DNA from: Haemonchus contortus
Lineage: Eukaryota > Nematoda > Chromadorea > Rhabditida > Trichostrongylidae
Assembly (NCBI GenBank): GCA_000469685.2
Contig: LS997564.1
Coordinates: forward strand, 24,920,459-24,984,458
Direction of reading: 5' to 3'
DNA: 64,000 bases
Positions 34,679-45,224 of this stretch are shown here, one piece after another. How positions within the stretch are numbered: position 1 is the stretch's first letter; the number at the start of each line of letters is the position of its first letter. The notes beneath the pieces were generated by a model. The model saw only the letters and a program-made list of their open reading frames with translations. It was not told where the DNA came from and searched no databases. A program made the translations under genes and the position numbers.

Positions 34679-35404
34679 CGTCGTTTTATGGGCAGAAGAG
34701 ATCATTTTATGTTTGAGGGAATAGAGTAGTAAACGGTTTGAGACTACGAAGCGCCGGCCATGTGGATTGCACGCTGCCATCCAGAACTGAGGAAATGACC
34801 AGAAGAATTAGTTATTGGATATGTGTAATACATATCTAATGTATGACGCTTGTTCTAACTCTTCATTCTATCTTAATTCTTTGTGTAATTCACCTTTGAT
34901 AGATTCCTTGAACATACATATTTTATAGTCTTTACGGATCTTGGTGAAAGGGTAGTTGATGAGGAGGCCAGCTCCTTTTTGACCCCACGTCTCTGGCACC
35001 AAGCGGCAGAATACATAGAGACCACTCAAAACGCTTTCCAGCCTCGCAGACCTCTTAGTAGTGCTAGGATATGATATATCATGACAGACCTGGAGAACGC
35101 GTTTCGTCGACTAAGACTCAGGAAAGGAGGATCTTCAGGATTAATGGAATACTAGCGACGTGGAGGAAGCTGCAATGAAGTAGGATAGAGCAGAATTTCT
35201 TAGGATCGAGCGCTGGCTACAATAAGTCAATATCGTGCTGTGGTCTTTTAACTGCGCGGGTTTATTGGGTTCGATTATATACCAGAACCTAATAATTGAA
35301 ATCCGTTCTGAGCTAATGGCTGGTCGACTCCTGTCTCTTCGAAGATTCACCTTAACTTCCACCTAGCCTGAGATGGTGTCCAAATCGGGGAGAATCTTGA
35401 CAAG

Positions 35405-35897
35405 TGTTAGCGGATTATGGGCTGCTGTGGAAGGAGCGACGACGAAACATGTATCGTTCGGCGAAGACACAACGAGTGTCGCATCGTGCGCAAAGACTGC
35501 CTCGTCAGATCGTCAGAGGTTTTAGGATGGTACGAATTTGTATTCGCTATAATAGCGGATGATCGCAGCACTGCAACGCTTGAATCATTCAGAAGCACGT
35601 CCTACGTGGATAACGAACAGATGAGTGGAAAGGTCACAGTAACCTGACTAACTCAGGTTATCAGCAGAAACGGTGAATCACCCGGAGATTTTCGTCGATC
35701 CTGACAGTAGAGTGCGCACACAGGGCATTGAAAACATCTGCGGCCACTTGGAAGCGACAGTCTGTTCGCGTGATGGACTGAAAGGAGGGTTATTGAACGA
35801 CCACTTCCTCGAAGTACTTTGGAAGTGGCAGTTCAGTAGCGAAGATCTTCTCTACGAACTCTGGAAGCTGATTGCAGCAATGTATCCTATATCTTGA
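35405..35897 (+). pseudogene. Merlin transposase relic (IS1016/IS1595-like DDE)
   Basis: Two separated frames match parts of Merlin-type transposases. The frame at about 35417-35647 has DDETCIVRRRHNECRIVRKD (first catalytic Asp region) and ADDRSTATLE. The frame at about 35670-35897 has VNHPEIFVDPDSRVRTQGIE, corresponding to the conserved NH-x-FVDP-x-THTQ-x-E block that carries the catalytic Glu. The central block with the second Asp (normally SDxWxAY) is not seen, and the frames differ, so it is inactive. Stops at 35646 and 35895 bound the frames. Confidence 0.65.
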
Positions 35898-35899
35898 AC

Positions 35900-38140
35900 A
35901 CTTCTTGTAAATTGAACAAGTATAAATTGCTCATCAAAGATCTATTCTATTCTAACTCAATTTCTTGCACAACTTTTACATATCACAATTTGCGGTGTTC
36001 TCCCTTCTTTAGGCTTGGTTAAAAAATACAGTCACTGGCTCTATTAAGAGGCGTGCGAGCTTGAATCTATCTTTGTGTTCTAGAGTGGTCTCTATTCACT
36101 CTGCCCCGTGATGTTAGGGAAGCAGAGCACAAATAGGCGCTGCCCTCCCCCCCCCCTCCTCCCCAACTATATTTCGTCCATTCTTTTTTTTTAACTTGAC
36201 ACATCAACTCGTTCTATTTATTGTTTGAATTTTTAAATTTTTCTTCTTCGTGTAATTCTCCTTTGATAGGCATTGGTTGTTCTCACCTGTCTTGACTTAA
36301 TGATGAGCTTCAAAGGAAGGTGTAGAACCAAGAAACCTGTGCGCACGAAGGGTAAACGAATCATTCCTATTTGTTGTGATAATCCAATTCATGAAATTGT
36401 TCTTCCTTCTACTGCGATGGCGGTTTGGTTATTCGTGGTTTTATTCATTCATTAGGTGTCCAAAGTTCAACACAGTTCGCCCTTGCTGTTGTCCGAGGAA
36501 GAGTGCCGGCCACATTTATTGGTGGGGCTTGACCCGAAACACGTAAAGGTCCAACTTCCTTGTTTCAGACTGTGAGTAGGTGTGACGTGGTATAGAGACT
36601 GTGGGTTGGACGACGATAAGGCCTGAAGAGCTCTTACGCGTCTCGAAATAGATTGAAGAGGTTTAAGCTCATCATATCCTTACGAATTCTCTATCCTCTT
36701 TCGATCATGTCACTTTGGTAGTTCTTATATCGGCATTATAATCTTTCTCCGCCTAGAGCTCGCATTCAAGTATATCTAAGCTCCATATCCGCTCGTATTG
36801 GGGTTAAGGAACCATAAATGAAACTAATGAATGGGGGAGAACTATAAATAGTTATATTAGAGGCCCTCCATTACGATTCGAAAAACAAAGAAAATCGAGA
36901 AGGACAAAGAATTAAGTCACACCTTGAACAGCTGAGCCACTCGCTCCGAAAGAATGAGAAACTCGAATTAGGTAGCCTGGGAAGATGGAAAACGTCATTG
37001 TAGACGGCTAGTCCTTGCAGCTTAGCGTTTTTCGCATCCTAATACAGTGATAAAAGTTGAGGGAAAGCGGATACATAATATGAGGTTAGTTGACATCTAA
37101 CTCCGTCCTGCTTTGAATCTCTATCGGATAGGGCTAGTGTGGGCTGATATTTAGAAGGGTCTCGCCGAAGACGAAAGATCGGTGCAACCGGGAAAGGACA
37201 GATGGTTGACGAGGTGATTGTAGATTATCCGGAGATTAGGCGAAATTCAATCGCCAAGGTAAATACGCTCGAGGGTAAAGAAGGCGCTGAAAGATATACA
37301 TCTTTGGCGGGAGGGATGTGATGGTCAGTCTTAAATCTCCTACAACAAGCCTTGTGATCCGTGCTCCCGAAGTCTTCTCTCGATCACGGGACTATAAGAG
37401 AGTGCTCTTGGGAAGAATCTCATTGGTTCGTTACTCCCGTAGGAGCAAAGCTTGATGGCCAGTTTCAGGATAGCAGCAAGGGTCAAACCGGCCGACTTCT
37501 TTTCAACAGTGGACTCTCCCAAGTTCTTCGTGTCCGACCTGTTGGTTGATTTCTTACCTGTCTGCCATCTCAACTCTTTCTTATTGACTTTGATCTTGTG
37601 ATGTGGTAATAAATTTTTGAAATAATTCTGTGCCGCCTCACACTGCTGCTAACCGTTTCTCAGCCATCAGCTGCAATTTCGGATTACGAAGAACAACTAT
37701 CCTATAGCCGCGATCCTGCCATTGCAAATATTCAAGAACATCAAATTGGGCAAGTTGAAGGATAATTCCTGAAATTGTATCCCTTTTGAAACATCGACAA
37801 CTTGCTTTAACAACCACGCTGATCGTCAATTTGCAAGAAGCGGCCCACTTCAGACTAGAACGGACAATACGCAAGAAGCAAAGAGTTCAAGATGTGCGGT
37901 GTTTTCACCTCCACGACTTTGTACAAAGACTTTGTAAATGGCAGTGTAGGTGCTGCTTATCAATTATTATTGTTTAATGTCAATAGGCTGTTAGGAAACA
38001 AGATCCTACACTATGCTCTTCGTCCAACTATACAATTTACAACAAGTAAGATTGAAGCTGACGTAAGTTGCATGCTGTATTCTATTACCAAAAGTTGCAT
38101 GCCATTAGAAAAAAGATTAGAAAAAAGTGTATGTATATAT
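35900..38140. other. Gene-poor stretch
   Basis: No supported gene. It includes a C-rich run at 36141-36166, and assorted frames of 60-90 codons (for example 37340-37573 minus, 37892-38173 plus) without recognisable domains. Confidence 0.35.
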
Positions 38141-38144
38141 AACC

Positions 38145-38420
38145 TGACATCACTTATCATGAAACAGCCTTAGTCTTTTTTAACACAGAAAAGGCTGTGA
38201 GGAATCGGAAGAATGTCGAAGAGGACTGTCCAGCTGGGCGCTTCCTTGGTGTGCCGGAGAAAAAACACCAGCTGCACACTCTACATATAAGCGCCCGAGC
38301 CAGACCCTCGATGGTCGCAGTACTCCATCTCACTTCATGATTTATGACTTATAATATCTCTCGAGCAAAGCTCCTTTATTGGTTTGATTACCCAAGCTTG
38401 AGGCGGTTCTCTGAATGGGG
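38145..38420 (+). repeat. Left member of a ~0.27-kb direct repeat pair
   Basis: It aligns with 42709-42975 in the same orientation through blocks ACATCACTTATCAT, GGAATCGGAAGAATGT, GCACACTCTACATA, GCCAGACCCTCGAT and TTTATGACTTATAATATCTC. The pair encloses the MULE and zinc-knuckle relics. Confidence 0.75.
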
Positions 38421-38469
38421 TCAAGACGATTCGATTGCTCCATTCGTAGTAAAAACTTGGGCAAATGCA

Positions 38470-38790
38470 GTATATGACGACAACGTCGTCAGGATCTACA
38501 AGGCATTGATGGAGACGTGATCTACCGATCGCGCGCCAAATGTGGATATAAAAGATGGACGCAGACGACAACGGCACAATATTTTTTCTTACCTTTTCTT
38601 TTAATTGTATTAGCTATTTTCGTTGTTGTTTGCATTACCCGGATTCAATTACCCAAGTTTGAGGTTTGGAAGCGTGTTATTGATAAACTTGGTGGTTACT
38701 GGCGATGTATTAATGTGGATTTCGCTCGAGTGTCGATCGAATACCTATTCTCTATTCTCTGTATTTTCTACCACTGAACTTCATCAATCT
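38470..38790 (+). repeat. Dispersed repeat, inverted partner of 20175-20515
   Basis: Roughly 85% similar by eye to the reverse complement of 20175-20515. It sits directly after the left direct repeat, so it may be part of the same mobile element. An open frame here (38517-38777, hydrophobic) is not preserved in the partner. Confidence 0.65.
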
Positions 38791-39099
38791 ACTCGAGCAT
38801 CTACGCTTAGTGCATGATCTTTCACCCATCGACTGAAGAACTCATGGAGCAAGCGAAGACGAACGAATTTGAGCAGTGTGCAACGAATGTGGAAGAACCA
38901 CTCATCGAAAAAAGGCGTTAAGTTATACATGGGGTTCATGCACTACCCAACTGAAGGAATATTCGGGGAGGAAGAGAGTCACCACAATGCTGCCGTTGTG
39001 AAGCAGTATTCAAAACTCATGAGGAATTAAGTTAGCACTGCGGAAATAATCATCTAAGCGTGAGCCATGGGTAGACCTCAAGAATACACATTTCGCAAT

Positions 39100-40202
39100 C
39101 TACCTTTTCAGAGCTCGAACGAGTTTGAGGAATGGTTGATGAGAATGTGGGAGATTAGTATTGCACAACTCTTCACCGCAGCTCGAGCGAAAAAGGGAAG
39201 AACTTGAGATTACCGTGTAACCGATGTGGTGAAGGTACCCCCCAGGGAGAGCGTCGTATGTGCGTCAGCAAAAGAGTGCATCTGTATTGCTCAGCCTTTG
39301 CGAACTTGCATTTCAAAGAAGATGGCACAACGCGCGCGATGGGCTGTTTCGGATACTTCGGATATGAACTTGATCCTGCCATGTTACATTTGACAGACGA
39401 ACAGCTGGAGTATCTGAAATACATGACTCCAAAGTCACTAGTTTCAGATGAGGCCCCTCTACAGAGTCTTCAAATCCTTCTCACCAGATCGCGAGGTAGA
39501 CCACTTCATGTGTAGATTCCATATTCTACAATCATGGAAACGGAAGACCAAGGAACTTGTAAAGCCAGAGCTTCAAAAAAGCATCATCGGAGGGCCTGCG
39601 GGCCACTTATTCAATATCTTAATAACATCCAATAAGAATAGAAGAAGAGAATATCTCGGGGCAGAAAAATCAAGCAGTGGGCAGCATACCCTCGAAAAGG
39701 TGCTGTGATGAGCACTTCTATGGTTAAGGAAAGATGTCACTTACGATTAAAGCAAGAGAAGCTTAAGAGTAAGGCTAACTCTAGAACTGATTACGTTGTG
39801 GGCACATTGATCAAAGCCTTAGAACAAATAGCTTCAGGCTTCGAAATAGAGGACCGGAGACAACAGGTTCCTTCATACCGCACAAGAGAAAACAACATTC
39901 AACACAAATTGGCAGTTCGATTTTACAAAGAAAATCCTGGCAAGATTCACAAAGTTTGGGACTTGACGTGGAATGTAGACAGCGCAACATACGACTCAGT
40001 GTATCATGTCGAATTCGGTGAGGACTGTTCATGTCCTTCTCAGATGAACACCTGCTGTTCTCCATATTACGTATGCCCGTATTCATTTACGTGCTCTTGC
40101 CTAAGTGGGGCACTTGCAGGGGTTGCATGCCTACACGGTCACGCAGTGAAATTTTATGGACAGGACGATGTTGTGCAAGAATCGACTCTTACTGAGTTTT
40201 AG
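39100..40202 (+). pseudogene. MULE-type transposase relic with SWIM zinc finger
   Basis: Pieces in order: a segment FEEWLMRMWEISIAQLF near 39120; a zinc-binding N-terminal domain at about 39204-39440 (LPCNRCGE, VHLYCSAFANLHF, GYELDPAMLHLTDEQ); the end of the catalytic core at about 39445-39570 in another frame (DEAPL region, then FMCRFHILQSWKRKTKELVK); and a C-terminal frame 39705-40202 with a SWIM-like finger CSCLSGALAGVACLHGHAV (CxC...CxH) and a stop at 40200. Most of the DDE core is missing between the first and second pieces, so it is deleted as well as frameshifted. The order resembles MULE proteins of hookworms as I know them; assignment rests on motifs only. Confidence 0.6.
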
Positions 40203-40204
40203 CC

Positions 40205-41500
40205 TGAACTAACAGAAGTTATTATACATCACTCAGAAAAGGATTTGAACGCTAGTGCGGACGGATAGTGCCTCGCTACCTATCACGCATAAAAAAGTAT
40301 TCTAGCTCGGAAGATAATGAGCAGCTTGCTGAACGCAGCGCATGTGCTTTTAGACGCCTATGCGCTTAGACGCTAAGTGCTGTCACTATTACACTGAAAA
40401 TCACCACGCAATATAATACTTCGTAGTTTTCAATATGGAACGCCAACACACGGAACGCCTGCAAAACGATTACGACGCCATCCTCAGCGCCCTTCCTCCA
40501 CTCTCGGAACCGGAAGATCTCTAGGCGAGAATCATCAGGACGTGTCGTCAGTTCTGATTCTCGTCGAGATCCGTCGACAACTTCGGATCGGCGATCGGCA
40601 CGTTTAGGGCATCAAGAGATCCATGGTACGAACGTTACGCTTCTTGTCGGGTATCAGTAGAGACGGTCGAATAGGTCAAGCTCGAGCTTCTCCTTGAACG
40701 ATCACAACTCATCACTCTGTGGGCTCTACCAATCCTGCTGATCGCAACGCATAGGATAGAACCGGAAGTATGGAGGATGTAATCTACAAGATTATGGCGA
40801 CACATTGGACCGCCATTGACCTTATCTATGATAAGAACTCACACGGATCATCTACTTGTGGTTGCTCAGCACATTTATTCGGTGGCTTACCCGTGGCACT
40901 CTCCTAGCTCACCGATTCCACCTGGGATGTCGGTATACCCGTGTTTCGGAGTTTCGGTGAGCCCCTATGACCCCATCTATGGCAAGTGGGCACCATAGCC
41001 GACTGGTGCGGGTCTGTGCTGCGTTCGGCCTCTGTATATTCTGTTCTACAGCCACGTATGTACGCTGATCTTGTATAATGTGAATGGACTGTAAGAGGTT
41101 CTCTCCTATGCTGCAGTAGTGAAATCTGGTCCAATAAGTTGGAAGGTGGTATATGAACCACCTGTCGTGCAGGCTTTCTTGCCTGAACATTTTGCTATCT
41201 TTTCTTTCCTTTTAATCTTTCTTGCTCCTGCTTGTTTTGGAGAACTAGTAATGTTCACTCGTTTTTCACCTCTGTGAGCCCAGGTTCGAGTACTTCTGTT
41301 TTTTCTACGTTTTTATGACATCTTGAACTTTCACTTTGGCCTTTGAAGACAAAATCGAGTTTTTTCATAATTTGGTTTGTTCTGCTCCCGTTGTTTGCTG
41401 TGTTTCTTCATAGTGGTGATACAGAACCTGCGGCTCGAGCTTTTCGTTGTAGCGCGCCTCTTGAGCGCATTCGGTAAAATAAAATAAATAGACACATTCG
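40205..41500. other. Spacer between MULE and zinc-knuckle relics
   Basis: No recognisable domain. Open frames near 40816-41190 on both strands look fortuitous. Confidence 0.35.
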
Positions 41501-41503
41501 AAC

Positions 41504-42565
41504 ATGAGCGCAAGGAGGACAGCCAGTTACTGGCTGAATTATATTGCTCGGTCCGTGGCCGTGCCCTCACCAGAACGACCGATCAGTAACCAGGGAGACG
41601 AAGCCGATGTGATCAGAACAGATGCACAATCCATGGAGCACCTGCATGACCCGGATGGGGAAGTACCGATAGAATACGAACCCGTGAGCGTCAACGAAGA
41701 CGCGCAGGTGGGGAACGAGAGCAGCAGCGAAACCAGTCTTAAGGAGCCAGGAGATGGCAGCCAAGATGGCGCAGAGGCAAGAAATGCGGCAGAAAAAAAT
41801 GATCCCGAAGGAAAACATATGATCCTGCTTGAAGAGCAAGGAAACGACGACGCAGACGACGTTGAAGTGAGGATTGAGGAGGAAAAGATCAAGCCTGAGG
41901 AAGAACAGGAGATCCTTCCCCGAGAGCATGGAGATATTCCCGAAAGAAGAGCCCGAAGTCCGCAACGACGCGCAGGCTGCTGGAGTTCAACCGATCCATC
42001 AAGCACGTGACGAAGTAGCCGAATTACTACCGCAGCTACAACAGGCAAGTCGAGCCGTGCGCGATTTCCGACGAATGACGAAAGATGTGGAAAACAGGGA
42101 ATGATGTCAAGTACGAAGATTCTACGAAACGACCAAAACCACCACGAGCGGATACGCTACACCGCCATGCCATGCGCCTTCTGCGGACGTAGAGGGGACC
42201 ACTATTCCGACTCGTGCACAGCGTACATGTTCACGGAAGAACGATGGGGAATCGTGGATCGGGAAACAGTTATGCCCGACGTGCCTCTGCTACACCTGTT
42301 TCAGAGGGCAACTATGCCGAAAGCGTCATACGAGGTGCTTTTACTGCAGCCAAACTGGGCATCATTCGGCGCTATGTACCCTTCCGAAAAAAGTGCACGT
42401 ATCCAAGACGAGCTGGAATTATTACAGCGACGATACGATAACGCCCAAGACCGCGTCCACAGACTGGATATAGACTTGAGAGGCGAGGAGTGGACGTATA
42501 ACGCCGACAGGCATGGCGGGGCCGGGAATATCGCGGCAATCCGCGAGTGGCTGAGATTTAGGTGA
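41504..42565 (+). pseudogene. Zinc-knuckle (CCHC array) gag-like gene, several frameshifts
   Basis: Starts MSARRTASYWLNYIARS (ATG 41504). An acidic Glu/Asp-rich segment follows, which continues in another frame (EVAELLPQLQQASRAVRDFR, about 42010-42104). A cysteine array comes next: CAFCGRRGDHYSDSC at about 42176-42220; then in a shifted frame (about 42268-42385) CPTCLCYTCFRGQLC and CFYCSQTGHHSALC; then back to the former frame with a coiled coil (IQDELELLQRRYDNAQDRV) ending in TAG/TGA near 42565. Three frame changes are needed, so it is broken. The knuckle pattern is one I associate with hookworm retroelement-like zinc-knuckle proteins; no polymerase or integrase sequence follows it. Confidence 0.55.
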
Positions 42566-42708
42566 GGCGAGAGAAAAGTGTATTCATATGTAGAATCTAT
42601 ATGTTTTATTTATCCTATTGTACCTCCGTTTGCCAGTATTATTTGATGTTTCGATTCACTCTGTGCAATAGTAACATATAAAATAAATAAATATACACAT
42701 ATGTAACT

Positions 42709-42975
42709 GACATCACTCTTATCATTAAACAGCTGTAATCTTCTTTAGCACAGGAAAGGCTCTAAAGGAATCGGAAGAATGTGCTCTTTCATGGTATGCC
42801 GCAGAAAAAACACCAACTGCACACTCTACATAGAAGCGCCAGAGCCAGACCCTCGATCGACACACTGTACTCCAACTCACTTCATAATTTATGACTTATA
42901 ATATCTCTCAAGCGAAGCTCCTCTATCGGCTTATCCACCCAAGTTTAAGGTTCACGTTCCTCCGGTGCAATAAAC
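42709..42975 (+). repeat. Right member of the ~0.27-kb direct repeat pair
   Basis: Same orientation as 38145-38420, 4.56 kb downstream and about 145 nt after the end of the zinc-knuckle gene. Somewhat shorter because of small deletions. Confidence 0.75.
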
Positions 42976-43049
42976 TGGTGATATTCTATCGTGTTATCGT
43001 GTTGGTGGCAATGTATCGAGTATTCGAACTATACGCCGAACCGTTACGA

Positions 43050-44850
43050 GAAGATTAAGACACTATCCTCGATATCACTCGAGGTCAGTCCCTTGAATGT
43101 AATTTAACTCATTTCCTGTTTTTCGTGCCACCCAGAAAAGGCGTAAGCGGGCTCCGCTGGGCAATAAATCGTTCTGTGCTGTTACTTTCTTTGCTTTTCC
43201 TCGCATTCATACACTCACACTCTCCCTTTGAACCACTAGATTCTCGGTAAAAAAACGATTCAAACACCACCACCAAAGGAGCCATTTATTTTCACGATTT
43301 GCAAGTGGTTGAATCGAGACCCGGAGGCTGAAGGACCAAGGTTTTAGCATTAGTTCATCCTATCTTCGGGATGCGCCCCTGCTTTCGATTCCCTTCCAAA
43401 ACCATAGTAACATTTTGATTGGATGTATGGCATATGCAATGACTTGGGGTGTGGTGCAGTAGGAACGAAAATGTCGCGTCGCGTAAAAGAGACGCCGCGC
43501 GCGAAGGAATGTGGCAGAATGCAGCAGCAAGTAAGGAGTTCAGGAACAAAAGAACTAATAGTAGAATCATGACATAAGTAATAATCGCACAGCGATTGAG
43601 CTGTATGAAGAACGCTAGAACTGTTATAACGAGGTAAATGGTTGCGACAGTGGCGTGCGGCGGATCGATTACCCAAAAGCGTTCCTACTGCCCGTCTTCC
43701 AATGACTTGTGCTAGTCAACCTATTTACAAACCAGTGCTTTTATGCTCCCAGACAAGTAGTAATATAGCAATTCCGAATCAACGGAAAACTTTGTTGACC
43801 AGGGCTGGTATCGATCCAAATTTCCATCCTCGGTTCATCCTTACACCACATTTCCGTCTGAGCTCACAAAGTAGAAGAGCGACTAGGTTAGCTCGCACGC
43901 TTTGAAAATTGCTGCATCCAGTTCGAGATTCAATTCTCAGTAGCAAGCTCTGACAGGCAAAAGCTACATGAATTGGTTCTGGAAGAACTTCACGCTCAGC
44001 GGGAAGGACTGAAGAGGGCCAGCCATCCGCCCATTTGAACATCTTGCCATTATCATCATCTTATAAGGATTTTTGATGTGATACCCGTAGAAATGGCGCA
44101 TTCCAGTTCAGATCTGTTCGAAAGATCGCGTGGATAAAGAAAAAAGCCAAGTCGAACTGGCAACCGTGTTGAATCCCCAAATCGAACAAACGCAAGAGCT
44201 AAAATCATTGACGAATCACGATCAAGGCAGAACCGTGCTGTTGAGTAGGCCGAGGTCCTGAAAAATGAGACCTCCAGATCCATAATAGGCAGAAAAATCC
44301 GATTCAAAACCGATTTCTATCACAGCAGCATTCGCAGGAGTGAGTTCCTCGAAGGAAGCGACTTCTAAAACCCCATACCTTTCGTCCAATCACTAACAGC
44401 GAAAGGCAATTTGTTCTCGGTTCAGGTAAAAACATCCGCAACAATAATGGCGTCAACTCAAGACGTGCTATTTTTTAGCCGTCTCTTTACAAAAAGCCAA
44501 GCCATTCGGCCCTTCATGCTGCTATGGGAATCTTCTATGGAACACACAACGAATTCTAATTCTCGATAAGGTTGCGATTATAAAACCCCATTTACAGCGC
44601 ATAAAGTGTGGACGTTCTGCGAATTGACGATTTCTCCTCGACTCACGATCATGCAATACATCATGTCGTCTTTTTGTAGCGAAAAATGTATCGAATTCTT
44701 TATACGTGCTTGTCTAGCATTACAACATACCTCCTAAAAGGTGTACATCGACGAAGACTAAATCCTGCTGCGAAGGTTTTAAAGGCACTTCATCAGTTTC
44801 CAAAAGTTTTCAGTTCTAGTACAGCGATTAGCACAATAAATTAGTGTTCG
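43050..44850. other. Gene-poor stretch
   Basis: No supported gene. Frames of 70-110 codons on both strands (for example 43350-43676 and 44056-44307 minus) lack motifs. Confidence 0.35.
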
Positions 44851-44856
44851 AAATGA

Positions 44857-45205
44857 TCAGAACAATTTCTCGATGGCAACGGACTCGAGCACGTCGATTG
44901 CACCTTCATAGGTGTTCCATGTGGAAGGCATAAAGGAGCTCTTTTCGCAACGCCAACAAAGCGAATCCAACTTTTCGATACCTTCGAACAAAAGTAAGCC
45001 ATATAGCCGACGGACAGCGTTACTAACCACCTGTTGACAACGCAGGACAGATTGCAACAGTGCGCGAAACATCGATGCCCAGTGTGTCAACACGTGGCCA
45101 GCAACGTCGCCACTCGTGAAAACAACTCTTCTCCCAGTAGAAACAGTAATTGAAACGCGAAGGATGAATAGAAATTTATTCTCTTGTTTCAAGCAACAAA
45201 AATAA
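44857..45205 (-). other. Unrecognised open frame downstream of eEF1B
   Basis: A minus-strand frame of up to 123 codons starts inside the 3' end of eEF1B. It contains RRVVFTSGDVAGHVLTHWAS and VVSNAVRRLYGLLLFEG. It overlaps the eEF1B poly(A) region, and I recognise no family. It could be chance or a separate exon. Confidence 0.2.
45175..45180 (-). terminator. Poly(A) signal AATAAA of eEF1B
   Basis: On the minus strand AATAAA occurs about 45 nt after the TGA stop, the expected distance for a compact nematode 3' UTR. Confidence 0.65.
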
Positions 45206-45224
45206 TAGCACTGTCTAAAGTGAA

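Larger units (their letters stand above)
33967..35400. other. 3' flank of aconitase copy A
   Basis: An AATAAA at 34107-34112 may be the poly(A) signal of aconitase copy A. A short hairpin lies at 34632-34678. No other gene was recognised. Confidence 0.4.

Noticed and set aside
41539..42048. Minus-strand open frame of about 169 codons
   Set aside because: Antisense of the acidic zinc-knuckle gene; composition (Ser/Leu/Cys runs) is what complementing GAA/GAC codons would give.
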